Shown in pieces: positions 49,571-57,639 of a DNA stretch of 64,000 nt (positions are counted from its first letter, which is position 1; the number at the start of each line of letters is the position of its first letter). Source of the DNA: Bosea sp. PAMC 26642. Lineage in GTDB: Bacteria; Pseudomonadota; Alphaproteobacteria; Rhizobiales; Beijerinckiaceae. The stretch is from contig NZ_CP014301.1 of assembly GCF_001562255.1 (NCBI RefSeq), positions 2,294,001-2,358,000 of the forward strand, in the 5' to 3' direction. The notes under the pieces were generated by a model, which saw nothing but the letters and a program-made list of their open reading frames with translations, had not been told where the DNA came from and did not search any database. Position numbers and translations under genes: made by a program.

Positions 49571-50428
49571 ATGATGATGCGGCACTTTTGGATTGGCGTT
49601 CTGGCGGTCGTCGTAATGGCGGGCTCGGCCTCACTGGCCAGCGCCCAGACACGCGTTGCACCGCCGAGCCCGGTCGAATCGGCTCCGCTGGCGCCGCCGC
49701 CGGGTGCCGTCCCTGTGCAGGCGCAGCCGGCCCTGCCGGCCGAACCCCAGCCGGTGCAGCCGCCGCCGGCTCCGCAACTGCCGGTGACGCCGCAGCCGGT
49801 GCAGCCCGCGCCGGCGCCGACCGTTCCGCTCGAGCCCCAGCCGGTTCAACCGCCGCCGACGCTGCCGCCTCCGGGCCAGCTATTGCCGGCGCCGCCCGTG
49901 ACGCCGCAGCAGCGGACAGGCATACCCGATCCCAATTCGACGCTCGCAGGGCGTGCGGGCGATCCGAGCGATGTCGATCCTGTCGTGCTCGTGGGCAAGC
50001 CAGTGCTGATGATTTCGGGCCAGTCAAGCTGGGATCAGGGTTTCCAGCGGCTGACGGAGAGCTTCCGCGTCCTGCGCGAGGAGGCGGCCCGGTCGGGCCT
50101 AGCGATTGCGGGCCGGCCGCTGTCGCTGTTCGTCGAGACCGACGACAACGGTTTTCGCTTCGAGGCCATGCTGCCTGTCGATCGCACGCCCGACAGGACA
50201 CCGACGACGAACGGCATCCGCGCCGGTGTGTCGCCGGCCGGGCCGTCTCTGCGCTTCGTGCACGTGGCGCCCTATGACGACATCGATTCGACCTATGAGA
50301 CGATCACCGCCTATCTGGAGGCCAAGAGCATCGTCGTGAAGGACGCCTTCCTGGAGGAGTATGTCAGCGAATTGACAGACCCCGGGGACCCGAATCTGGA
50401 GATCAACGTGTACGTCCAGCCGAAGTGA
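49571..50428 (+). CDS. Exported protein with Pro-rich linker and GyrI-like effector-binding domain
   Basis: A 285-residue protein with a signal peptide (WIGVLAVVVMAGSASLASAQ), a long Pro/Gln/Ala-rich region (about 27-115) containing repeats of the form PQPVQPPP, and a C-terminal GyrI-like/AraC effector-binding domain. The last is recognised by GRPLSLFVETDDNGFRFEAM, AGPSLRFVHVAPYDDIDSTY and FLEEYVSELTDPGDPNLEIN. GyrI-like domains bind small lipophilic ligands and are normally cytoplasmic, so export is unusual. The Pro-rich part probably spans periplasm or cell wall. ATG 49571 follows AGGA. Function unknown. Confidence 0.8.
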   Translation: MMMRHFWIGVLAVVVMAGSASLASAQTRVAPPSPVESAPLAPPPGAVPVQAQPALPAEPQPVQPPPAPQLPVTPQPVQPAPAPTVPLEPQPVQPPPTLPPPGQLLPAPPVTPQQRTGIPDPNSTLAGRAGDPSDVDPVVLVGKPVLMISGQSSWDQGFQRLTESFRVLREEAARSGLAIAGRPLSLFVETDDNGFRFEAMLPVDRTPDRTPTTNGIRAGVSPAGPSLRFVHVAPYDDIDSTYETITAYLEAKSIVVKDAFLEEYVSELTDPGDPNLEINVYVQPK

Positions 50429-50452
50429 GGCTGGGCGTACATTCACATAAGC

Positions 50453-50564
50453 CCTCATCCTGAGGAGCCGCGCAGCGGCGTCTCGAAGGATGCTCCAGCC
50501 AGCTTCCGAACCATCTCGAGCATCCTTCGAGACGCAAGCCTTCGGCTCGCTCCTCAGGATGAGG
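50453..50564. repeat. Dispersed inverted repeat, family D
   Basis: A 112-bp element with perfect 14-bp ends, CCTCATCCTGAGGA and TCCTCAGGATGAGG, and inner inverted arms (CGTCTCGAAGGATGCTC / GAGCATCCTTCGAGACG). It separates the convergent exported GyrI-like and MBL-hydrolase genes and could act as a two-way transcript end. Confidence 0.85.
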
Positions 50565-50599
50565 CCTGTGGGTGAAAAAGCAGTAGAATTGTGCCGATT

Positions 50600-51658
50600 T
50601 CACACGGTCCAGCTCAGTCCCGGACGCATCGGCTTGAAGCGCTCCGGCGGCAAACCGGCCTGATCCAGCGCGAGCTTCAGCGCCTCGACGGGCCGTTCGA
50701 TGCCCTCGTCTGTGAGCTGGAAGGTGCCCCAGTGATGGCCGATTGCCTCTCCCGCGCGCAATGAGGCCATGACCTTGACCGCCTCTTCCGGGTTCATGTG
50801 GTTGTCCGACATGAACCAGCGCGGCTCGTAGGCGCCGATCGGCAGAACCGCGAGGCGGAACGGGCCGTATTGCTGTCCCAGCCGGTCGTAGAGCGAGCCG
50901 TCGTGATAGCCGGTGTCGCCGATGTGGAAGATCTTCGTGCCCGCCGCCTCGACGATGAAGGAGCACCACAGCGCCATGCGCCTATCGAGCGCACCGCGCG
51001 CCGACCAGTGATAGGACGGGACCAGCGTCACGGAGACCGCGTCCGACAATGCGATGCGGGCGCTCCAGTCATGCGCCTGCGTCCGTGCGTCGGGAATACG
51101 CGCCTTGACGATGGTGTCGTTGCCCAGCGGCATGATCATCAGCGGCTTGTCGCGCCGGTGCAGACGCTCCAGCGTCGCGAGGTCGAGATGGTCGTAATGG
51201 TTGTGCGTGATCAGAACGGCGTCGATCGGCGGCAGATCGTCGAAGGAAATACCCGGCTCGTTGACGCGCATCGGACCGAGGAAGGAGAGCGGGCTGGCGC
51301 GTTGCGAGTAGACCGGGTCGATCAGCAGGTTCAGTCCCGCGACCTGATAGAGAAACGAGGCATGGCCGAGATGGACGATGCGGACGCCCTCGACGCGGGC
51401 CGGCGGCTTGTCCTGCGGCGGGGTCGGGTAGCGGGCCGGGAAGGCCTCGCGGTCGCGCCCGGCGGTCTGCCATTTCAGCACGTCGAGCAGGCCCTTGTTG
51501 ACCGCGCGGCCGTCGGTAAAGCGCAAACCGTCGAAGTTTCCGGTGACCGGGCCCTGGTAATAGGGATTGCGCGAGCGGGCGAAGGACGCCCAGGCGACGC
51601 CGCCCGAGGCGAGGAGGGCGGGAAGGCCGAGGAGAGCCAGAAGCTTGCGGCGTGTCAT
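50600..51658 (-). CDS. MBL-fold metallo-hydrolase (NAPE-PLD/UlaG-like)
   Basis: A 352-residue metallo-beta-lactamase-fold enzyme. The metal motif is ITHNHYDHLDLATL near residue 147, followed by HWSARGALDRRMALWCSF and FHIGDTGYHDGS. The length and the RFTDGRAVNKGLLDVLKWQT N-terminal region fit bacterial homologues of N-acyl-phosphatidylethanolamine phospholipase D. The N-terminus (RRKLLALLGLPALLASGGVA) is a signal or membrane anchor, so it probably faces the periplasm. The substrate is unknown. Confidence 0.9.
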   Translation of the reverse strand: MTRRKLLALLGLPALLASGGVAWASFARSRNPYYQGPVTGNFDGLRFTDGRAVNKGLLDVLKWQTAGRDREAFPARYPTPPQDKPPARVEGVRIVHLGHASFLYQVAGLNLLIDPVYSQRASPLSFLGPMRVNEPGISFDDLPPIDAVLITHNHYDHLDLATLERLHRRDKPLMIMPLGNDTIVKARIPDARTQAHDWSARIALSDAVSVTLVPSYHWSARGALDRRMALWCSFIVEAAGTKIFHIGDTGYHDGSLYDRLGQQYGPFRLAVLPIGAYEPRWFMSDNHMNPEEAVKVMASLRAGEAIGHHWGTFQLTDEGIERPVEALKLALDQAGLPPERFKPMRPGLSWTV

Positions 51659-51742
51659 GACGCTGAAGGTGGGATGGGTTAGGGGCCCGTCAAGAGGCTC
51701 GCGCGTTCGTGAGGACTCGTCACGCGTCGAGGCCCGGCTCGC

Positions 51743-52369
51743 TCAGCCCTGCCCCGAGCGCACCGCGACCGTTGCGATGCCCGCTCCGACCAGCAGCGTG
51801 CCGCCCGCCTTGTTGAACAGGCCGATCGCGCGCGGGTTGGCGACCACGGACCGCGCACGGGATGCGATCAGCGCGTAGCCGAGTGCGTTGGCGAAGGCGA
51901 GCGTGATGAAGGTCGCCTCGAAGATCAGCATCTGCGTCCAGAAATCGGCCTTCGCATCGAGAAACTGCGGCAGGAAGGCGACGAAGAAGGTGATGCCCTT
52001 GGGGTTCAGCGCCGTCACCAGCCAGGCATGGCCGAGCATCTTCCAGGCCGAGGCGGCATCCTTGCGCGGCTGGGCATCGAGGCTGCCGCCGGCGCGGAAG
52101 AGTTTTATGCCGAGATAGATCAGATAGGCCGCGCCGACCCATTTCAGCGCCGTGAAGACGGTCGCCGACGTTGCCAAAAGCGCGCCGACGCCGAGCATGG
52201 ACAGCGTCATCGCGGTGAAATCGCCGAGCGCGACGCCGACCGACATCGGGAATGCGGTGCGCCAGCCCTGGCCGAGCGCATAGGAGATGACGAGCAGGAT
52301 CGTCGGGCCGGGGATGACCAGCAGGACGGCGGTGGCGGCGGCGAAGGCGGCCCAGGTTTCGAAGGTCAT
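51743..52369 (-). CDS. LysE/RhtB family amino-acid exporter
   Basis: A 208-residue inner membrane exporter, the second of this family in the window. Recognisable are VIPGPTILLVISYALGQGWR near residue 19, LGVGALLATSATVFTALKWV and LVTALNPKGITFFVAFLPQF. About six hydrophobic helices are present. The substrate is unknown. It is separated from the nitroreductase gene by about 115 bp and may be independent. Confidence 0.88.
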   Translation of the reverse strand: MTFETWAAFAAATAVLLVIPGPTILLVISYALGQGWRTAFPMSVGVALGDFTAMTLSMLGVGALLATSATVFTALKWVGAAYLIYLGIKLFRAGGSLDAQPRKDAASAWKMLGHAWLVTALNPKGITFFVAFLPQFLDAKADFWTQMLIFEATFITLAFANALGYALIASRARSVVANPRAIGLFNKAGGTLLVGAGIATVAVRSGQG

Positions 52370-52483
52370 GGCAGCTGGTTCCGGTGGCGATGATGCGAGC
52401 CATCCCTAGCTGCGGCGGTTTGTAAAGAGGGCTGCCATGCCCAAGGTTTTCCCGGGGACGGTGGGAGGAGCCGGAGGCGAGCC

Positions 52484-53074
52484 CTACCCGCCCTGTCCCG
52501 GCCAGCGACCGACGAAGTGGACAGTGTCTGCGGGCTTCCTGACGCGTGGGGCCCGCTCCCTGTCCTGAAACGGGTCCGGCAGGCCGGTGGGATCGCCGAG
52601 ATAACCGATGGCGATCGCGCTCACGGCCTCGTAACCGGGTGGTATGCCGGTCTCCGATCGCGCCCTCTCGGCATCGAAGCCGGCCATCTGGTGGACGTGG
52701 AGGCCCGAGGCCATGGCCTGAAACGTCAAATGCGCGACGGCTTGGCCCAGATCGTAGCGGGCAAAGGCGTTGCTGCTGCCGTCCGCCTTCATCGTTTGTG
52801 CGATGGCCAGCACCAGGAGGGCCGCATGCCCCGCCCACGCCGCATTGCCCGCGTTCAGGCAGCCGTGCAGCCGATCGAAATCGGACGTCCCGCGGGATGC
52901 GTGGATGAAGGCCCAGGGCTGGAGGTTGCTGGCCGACGGTGCCCAGCGTGCGGCTTCGAACAGCGAGGCGACGATGGGGGCCTCGATCGATCTCGATGCA
53001 AATGCGCGTGGGCTCCAGCGCGCGGCCAGCGCAGGGTCTATCGGATGGCTCGTGGGGGCGATGCGATCGTTCAT
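52484..53074 (-). CDS. Nitroreductase family protein
   Basis: A 196-residue FMN oxidoreductase of the nitroreductase family. RWSPRAFASRSIEAPIVASL and AARWAPSASNLQPWAFI are the N-terminal FMN-binding blocks, and DLGQAVAHLTFQAMASGLHV is the central helix. It probably reduces quinones or nitro compounds with NAD(P)H. ATG 53074 with AGAGAGACC upstream is preferred over a longer frame that runs into the divergent LysR gene. The divergent regulator and the palindrome between them suggest specific control. Confidence 0.88.
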   Translation of the reverse strand: MNDRIAPTSHPIDPALAARWSPRAFASRSIEAPIVASLFEAARWAPSASNLQPWAFIHASRGTSDFDRLHGCLNAGNAAWAGHAALLVLAIAQTMKADGSSNAFARYDLGQAVAHLTFQAMASGLHVHQMAGFDAERARSETGIPPGYEAVSAIAIGYLGDPTGLPDPFQDRERAPRVRKPADTVHFVGRWPGQGG

Positions 53075-53123
53075 GCTGGTCTCTCTCCGTGAGATCCATC
53101 GTCTGCCATGGTTGTCGGGCGGA

Positions 53124-53145
53124 TCGAAATGCGCAATTTTCGATA
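53124..53145. promoter_or_regulatory. LysR-type operator between nitroreductase and LysR genes
   Basis: ATCGAAA-(8 bases)-TTTCGAT is a perfect 7-bp inverted repeat in the 100-bp divergent intergenic region, containing several T-N11-A-like spacings. It is positioned to let the LysR product control the nitroreductase gene and itself. Confidence 0.5.
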
Positions 53146-53174
53146 TCGTGTGCGAAAAAGTCACAGGCTCGACA

Positions 53175-54068
53175 GTGTCGCGAACATTACCGCCGCTCAA
53201 TTCCGTCAAGGCCTTCGAGGCGGCGGTTCGCCATGGCACGACGCTGGCTGCCGCGGCGGAACTCGGCGTGACCCATGGCGCCGTGAGCCGTCAGATCAAG
53301 CAGCTCGAAGCGTGGATCGGAAGGCCGTTGTTCCAGCGCCTCGGAGGGCGGCTGGTCGTGACCGAGGCCGGCGCGGCTTATGCCGAGATCGCAGGGCGTG
53401 CGCTCGATCTCCTCCATGATGGAACGCACGGTCTGACCGAGGTCAGCGATCACGTCGTGCGTGTCAGCACGACGGCCTCGTTCGCGTCCGAATGGCTGAT
53501 GCCGCGTCTGCCGCGTTTCCAGTCGCTTCATCCGCAGATCGATATCTGGCTCGATGAGGGCAAGGGGATCGTCGATCCGCGATCGGGGGGCTGCGATCTC
53601 GCGATCCGGATGGGAGCCGGTCCATGGCCCGGCGTCAGTGCCGTTCCGCTGATGAGCGACAGGCTTCGGCCGGTCTGTTCGCCGGGATTAGCCTCGGCCT
53701 TGCAATGCCTCGGGGACCTGGCGACGGTGCCCCTGCTTCACGACGGCGATCCGAATGCGCAGTGGAGCCGCTGGCTGGACGAATTCGCGCCCCAGGGGAT
53801 CGGAATCGCAGCGGGCTCGCGCTTTGCCAGCTCCGCCCTTCTTCTGCGAGCAGCGACCGACGGGCAGGGCGTTGCCCTGGCGCGAGAACGCCTGTCGGAA
53901 GCCTGGCTTGCCAGCGGCAGGCTGGTCCATCCCTTCAGCGAGGCGGTCGAACTCGGGCTCGCCTACTGGCTCGTCCTGCGACAGGGCGCAGAGGCGCGAC
54001 GGCCGCTACGGTCGTTCATGGCGTGGATTGCCGCGCAGCCGGCGTTACCCGCACCCGAGCCGGGGTGA
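53175..54068 (+). CDS. LysR family transcriptional regulator
   Basis: A 297-residue GcvA-type LysR regulator. The helix-turn-helix (LPPLNSVKAFEAAVRHGTTL, LGVTHGAVSRQIKQLEAWIG) is followed by a normal effector domain. GTG 53175 is chosen because it sits just before the conserved N-terminus and has AGG about 10 bases upstream; a much longer frame upstream overlaps the nitroreductase gene. It is divergent from the nitroreductase gene, its probable target. Confidence 0.9.
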   Translation: MSRTLPPLNSVKAFEAAVRHGTTLAAAAELGVTHGAVSRQIKQLEAWIGRPLFQRLGGRLVVTEAGAAYAEIAGRALDLLHDGTHGLTEVSDHVVRVSTTASFASEWLMPRLPRFQSLHPQIDIWLDEGKGIVDPRSGGCDLAIRMGAGPWPGVSAVPLMSDRLRPVCSPGLASALQCLGDLATVPLLHDGDPNAQWSRWLDEFAPQGIGIAAGSRFASSALLLRAATDGQGVALARERLSEAWLASGRLVHPFSEAVELGLAYWLVLRQGAEARRPLRSFMAWIAAQPALPAPEPG

Positions 54069-54165
54069 CGGGGCGAATTCGCCACCGCCGGCGTCAGCGA
54101 TGCCGTCAGCGATATCTGTTCGACCCGAACCAGCCCACCGGCGCGGCGGACATCTCGCGTCGCCT

Positions 54166-54678
54166 CTACGGCTCGCCGGCGATTACGAAGGCCCACCAGG
54201 CGCCGTATCGTGTGCCGGGATCCTTCGCCAGCGCGATGCCGAAGCGAGTCGCTTCCGCCATGCGCAGATTGGCGTCGTGACCGGAGGATGTTTTCCAGCC
54301 GGCGAAGGCCTCCTCGGTCGAATAGTAGCCCGCGCCCAGGTTCTCGGCCGCGCGCGAAGCGTCGAGTCCCGCCGCGTGGACCCGCGCGCCGAAGCTGCCG
54401 CCGGTATCGTGCGAAAGCGTGTTCGAGGCGACCATGGCGTCGGCCTGGCGCTGGGCCATGGCGCTGAGGGCGGGGTCGAGCGTGACGGGGCTCAGGCCCC
54501 GGCCCCTGCGGTAGTCGTTAAGAATGCGGGCGGCGGCGGCCGGATCGACGCGGACGGTCGCCAGACGCTCGGCGGCCTTCGGGGCGAGCGGAGTCGTGCG
54601 GCGCGGCTCTCCAGCACAGCCGGCGATGAGCAGCAGGAGCGCGAAGGCGGCGAGATTGCGGCAACCCTGACCTGGCAT
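54166..54678 (-). CDS. CAP-domain (SCP/PR1) lipoprotein
   Basis: A 170-residue exported protein. The N-terminus (AAFALLLLIAGC) is a lipoprotein signal with Cys near residue 21. The rest is a CAP domain: RILNDYRRGRGLSPVTLDPA, MAQRQADAMVASNTLSHD with the conserved His, AAENLGAGYYSTEEAFAGWK and YGAWWAFVIAGE. Bacterial CAP proteins have no settled activity; binding of lipids or peptidoglycan has been proposed. ATG 54678 is the start; the much longer frame upstream runs through the ffh promoter and is not coding. Confidence 0.87.
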   Translation of the reverse strand: MPGQGCRNLAAFALLLLIAGCAGEPRRTTPLAPKAAERLATVRVDPAAAARILNDYRRGRGLSPVTLDPALSAMAQRQADAMVASNTLSHDTGGSFGARVHAAGLDASRAAENLGAGYYSTEEAFAGWKTSSGHDANLRMAEATRFGIALAKDPGTRYGAWWAFVIAGEP

Positions 54679-54762
54679 GTCGTCCTCGATTTGCGGAAGG
54701 CCGGCAGCCTCTGCCCGGCAATCAGGGCCGTTATGCGGCCGGTGGTCGGTGTCGCGGCAAAC

Positions 54763-54792
54763 TTGACTTTCCCCACAATCTGCCGCTTTAAC
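54763..54792 (+). promoter_or_regulatory. Probable sigma-70 promoter of ffh
   Basis: TTGACT (54763-54768) and TTTAAC (54787-54792) are separated by 18 bp in the only AT-richer part of the 289-bp gap between the CAP-domain gene and ffh. Transcription would start near 54799, leaving a leader of about 170 nt. Nothing else is recognised in this gap. Confidence 0.5.
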
Positions 54793-54967
54793 CCGCGCAT
54801 TCGTTTCGCCGACATCGTCGAGACCCCATCCGCCGACCGGGCCGCGCCAGCGCGCATCACGAGCCCGGAGGTCAACGCCCGACAGCGCGTCCGCGCCCTC
54901 GGGCGCAAAACCGTTTGGCGATGAGGCTTCGCGCTGCCGGTCCCTGAAGGCAAGCAAGCAGGTCCGC

Positions 54968-56557
54968 ATGTTCGGTACTCTGAGCGACAGGCTGTCAGGC
55001 ATCCTCTCCGGGCTCACCCGCAGGGGCTCGCTGACCGAGGAGGACGTCAACGCCGCGCTTCGCGAGGTGCGCAAGGCGCTGCTCGAGGCCGACGTCGCGC
55101 TCGAAGTCGTGCGCTCCTTCACGGACAAGGTGCGCGAGCGGGCTGTCGGCTCCGAAGTTCTGAAGTCGATCACCCCCGGCCAGCAGGTCATCAAGATCGT
55201 CAACGACGCGCTGATCGACATGCTCGGCGGCGAGGGCGAGGGCATCACGCTCGACGCCGTGCCGCCGGTGCCGATCCTGATGGTCGGCCTGCAGGGCTCG
55301 GGCAAGACGACCTCGACGGCCAAGATCGCCAAGCGCCTGACCGACCGCAACAAGAAGCGCGTCCTGATGGCCTCGCTCGACACGCGTCGTCCGGCCGCGA
55401 TGGAGCAGCTTGCGATTCTGGGCAAGCAGGTCGGCGTCGAGACGCTGCCGATCGTCGCCGGCCAGTCCGCCGTGCAGATCGCGCGCCGTGCGATCGAAGC
55501 GGGCAAGCTCGGCGGCTACGACGTCGTCATGCTCGACACGGCGGGCCGCGTCACGCTCGACGACACGCTGATGGCGGAAGTCGCCGAGGTGAAGGCGGCG
55601 ACGAACCCGCACGAGGTGCTGCTCGTCGCCGACGCGCTGACCGGCCAGGACGCGGTCAACACCGCGCGCGCCTTCGATGCCCGCGTAGGGCTGACCGGCA
55701 TCGTGCTGACCCGCATGGACGGTGACGGCCGCGGCGGCGCGGCCCTGTCGATGCGCGCCGTCACCGGCAAGCCGATCAAGCTCGTCGGCACGGGCGAGAA
55801 GGTCGATGCGCTGGAGGATTTCCACCCCTCGCGCGTCGCCAACCGCATTTTGGGCATGGGCGACATCGTCGGTCTGGTCGAGCGCGCGGCCGAGAATGTC
55901 GATGTCGAGAAGGCGCAGGCTCTGGCCCAGCGCCTGGCCAAGGGCAATTTCGACCTCGCCGACATGCGGATGCAGCTCCAGCAGATGGAGAAGATGGGCG
56001 GCCTCGGCAGCGTGATGGGGATGCTGCCCGGCATGAAGCAGGCGCAGGGCCAGCTCGCCAATGCCGGCATGAACGACAAGATGCTGAAGCGTCAGATCGC
56101 GATCATCGATTCGATGACGGCGGCGGAGCGCAAGAATCCCGATCTGCTGAAGAACAGCCGCAAGAAGCGCATCGCGGCGGGCTCCGGCACGACGCCCGAA
56201 GCGATCAACAAGCTGCTCAAGATGCATCGCGGCATGGCCGACATGATGAAGGCCATGAGCAAGCAGAAGGGCGGGATGCTCGGCAAGCTCGGCCAGATGT
56301 TCGGGATCGGCGGCGGCGGCATGCCCGGCATGCCGGCCGGTTTCGACCCCTCCAAGATGGACCCCGCCCAGCTCGCCGAACTGCAGAAGCAGATGGGCGG
56401 CGCGGGCGGCGGTATGCCCGGCCTGTCGCCGGGCGGTTTTCCCGGCCTGCCCAAGGGCGTCACACCACCTGCCGGAATGATGCCGCGGCTGCCGGGGCTG
56501 GGAAGTGGTCTTCCGGGGCTTGGGCGCAACAATCCCTTCGGAGGCAAGAAGAAATGA
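54968..56557 (+). CDS. ffh: Signal recognition particle protein Ffh
   Basis: A 529-residue SRP GTPase that binds signal peptides and delivers ribosomes to FtsY and the translocon. The N domain is followed by the G domain with GLQGSGKTTSTAKIAKRL near residue 107, MLDTAGR, and TRMDGDGRGGAALSMRAVTG. The C-terminal M domain is Met-rich, and its tail is unusually long, low-complexity Gly/Pro/Met (from about residue 445), which is common in Alphaproteobacteria. It heads the ffh-rpsP-rimM-trmD cluster. Its stop overlaps the next small gene by 4 bp. Confidence 0.97.
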   Translation: MFGTLSDRLSGILSGLTRRGSLTEEDVNAALREVRKALLEADVALEVVRSFTDKVRERAVGSEVLKSITPGQQVIKIVNDALIDMLGGEGEGITLDAVPPVPILMVGLQGSGKTTSTAKIAKRLTDRNKKRVLMASLDTRRPAAMEQLAILGKQVGVETLPIVAGQSAVQIARRAIEAGKLGGYDVVMLDTAGRVTLDDTLMAEVAEVKAATNPHEVLLVADALTGQDAVNTARAFDARVGLTGIVLTRMDGDGRGGAALSMRAVTGKPIKLVGTGEKVDALEDFHPSRVANRILGMGDIVGLVERAAENVDVEKAQALAQRLAKGNFDLADMRMQLQQMEKMGGLGSVMGMLPGMKQAQGQLANAGMNDKMLKRQIAIIDSMTAAERKNPDLLKNSRKKRIAAGSGTTPEAINKLLKMHRGMADMMKAMSKQKGGMLGKLGQMFGIGGGGMPGMPAGFDPSKMDPAQLAELQKQMGGAGGGMPGLSPGGFPGLPKGVTPPAGMMPRLPGLGSGLPGLGRNNPFGGKKK

Positions 56558-56817
56558 CCAAACCGACCGAAATGCGCGTCGGCATGTTCGACGTGTTCAA
56601 GCAGGTCAAGGCCCGTCTCGACGACGCCAACCTGTCCTATGAAACCTCATCCTACCGGGACGACGCCTTCTCCTTCTTCGTGCATGCGCCCGGGGAATAC
56701 TGGGAAATCGACGTTCTCGAGGACGGCTCCATCGATCTCGAAGTCTTCACGTCGACCGGCATGAAGGACGATCCCTGGGCGATGATCGACCAACTGGTCG
56801 ACGACAACAAGGCTTGA
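56554..56817 (+). CDS. Small protein of unknown function, paralogue 1
   Basis: An 87-residue acidic protein starting at an ATGA overlap with the ffh stop. Its core (YRDDAFSFFVHAPGEYWEID, then EDGSIDLEVFTSTGM) is clearly shared with the next gene. The WEID-x3-DGSID-x-EVF pattern resembles small immunity-type or fold-unknown proteins in other bacteria, but I cannot name a family. It lies between ffh and rpsP, a place normally empty in the conserved translation operon. Confidence 0.8.
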   Translation: MTKPTEMRVGMFDVFKQVKARLDDANLSYETSSYRDDAFSFFVHAPGEYWEIDVLEDGSIDLEVFTSTGMKDDPWAMIDQLVDDNKA

Positions 56818-56825
56818 GCGACACC

Positions 56826-57086
56826 ATGAGTTTCAGTGCCGAAGAGATGCTGGCGAAGATCTGGGCGATCCAGAAGCAGCTGGAAGATGCGGGTATCGAC
56901 CATTCCCCCACGATCTACCGGGACGACGCGATTTCGATCGTGGCGAATCTTCCTGGAGAGAAGTGGGAGATCGATGTCTGTGAGGACGGAAGCATCGACT
57001 TTGAAGTGTTCAAGTCGGTGTCGATGGATGGAGAGGCGGAGCTGGCAGCAGCGATCGCCGATGTGAAACGCGAAAACGAACAGTAA
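56826..57086 (+). CDS. Small protein of unknown function, paralogue 2
   Basis: An 86-residue acidic protein, 8 bp downstream of its paralogue. Shared features are a leading helix, YRDDAISIVANLPGEKWEID and CEDGSIDFEVFKSVSMDG; the two are roughly half identical over the core. A recent or ancient tandem duplication is the simplest origin. ATG 56826 is chosen; a TTG at 56814 would add four residues. Base composition is slightly less GC-rich than in neighbours. rpsP follows 12 bp later. Confidence 0.8.
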   Translation: MSFSAEEMLAKIWAIQKQLEDAGIDHSPTIYRDDAISIVANLPGEKWEIDVCEDGSIDFEVFKSVSMDGEAELAAAIADVKRENEQ

Positions 57087-57098
57087 GGAAGAACCAGA

Positions 57099-57464
57099 AT
57101 GTCCCTCAAGATCCGCCTGACCCGTGGCGGCGCCAAGAAGCGCCCCTATTACCGCATCGTCGTTGCCGATGCTCGCGCGCCGCGCGATGGCCGCTTCATC
57201 GAGAAGATCGGCTCCTATGACCCGATGAAGGCGAAGGATTCGCCCGAGCGCGTCGTGCTCGACCTCGAAAAGGCCAAGGACTGGATCGCCAAGGGCGCCC
57301 AGCCTACCGACCGCGTGCTGCGCTTCCTGGACGCCGCCGGCGTCGTCAAGCGCCCCGCCCGCAACAACCCCAACAAGGCGGTTCCCGGCGAGAAGGCCAA
57401 GGAGCGCGCCGAGAAGAACGCCGCCAAGAGCGCTGCACCGGCCGAAGCCGAAGCCGAGGCGTGA
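57099..57464 (+). CDS. rpsP: 30S ribosomal protein S16
   Basis: A 121-residue ribosomal protein of the small subunit. The N-terminus ([20 protein letters not shown]) and the [14 protein letters not shown] block are canonical. The C-terminal tail beyond residue 85 is Ala/Glu/Lys-rich, an extension typical of Alphaproteobacteria. A strong ribosome site (AAGGAAGAACC) precedes ATG 57099. Confidence 0.97.
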   Translation: MSLKIRLTRGGAKKRPYYRIVVADARAPRDGRFIEKIGSYDPMKAKDSPERVVLDLEKAKDWIAKGAQPTDRVLRFLDAAGVVKRPARNNPNKAVPGEKAKERAEKNAAKSAAPAEAEAEA

Positions 57465-57485
57465 GCGTGCCGACGCTCGACCTGT

Positions 57486-57610
57486 CCCCTTCCCCCCGCT
57501 TGCGGTGGGGAAGGGTTAGGGATGGGGGGGCGTGCAGGACAAGGCTTGCCGTCAGGCCCCGTCGAATCTCCCCCCCACCCCAACCCTCCCCACCGCAAGC
57601 GGGGGGAGGG
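57486..57610. repeat. Long inverted repeat, family C-like copy 2
   Basis: A 125-bp element with arms CCCCTTCCCCCCGCTTGCGG (with a local hairpin to GGGGAAGGG) and CCCTCCCCACCGCAAGCGGG at the other end. It is inserted between rpsP and rimM inside the translation operon. It resembles the family C element at 32024-32184 in layout but has a different arm sequence. Confidence 0.85.
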
Positions 57611-57639
57611 AGTGTGGTCGCGCTTCCAGAGTTCTTCCG

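Noticed and set aside
54166..55506. A 446-codon frame extending the CAP-domain protein upstream
   Set aside because: The extension is antisense to ffh and crosses its promoter region; the lipoprotein signal at 54678 is a natural N-terminus.
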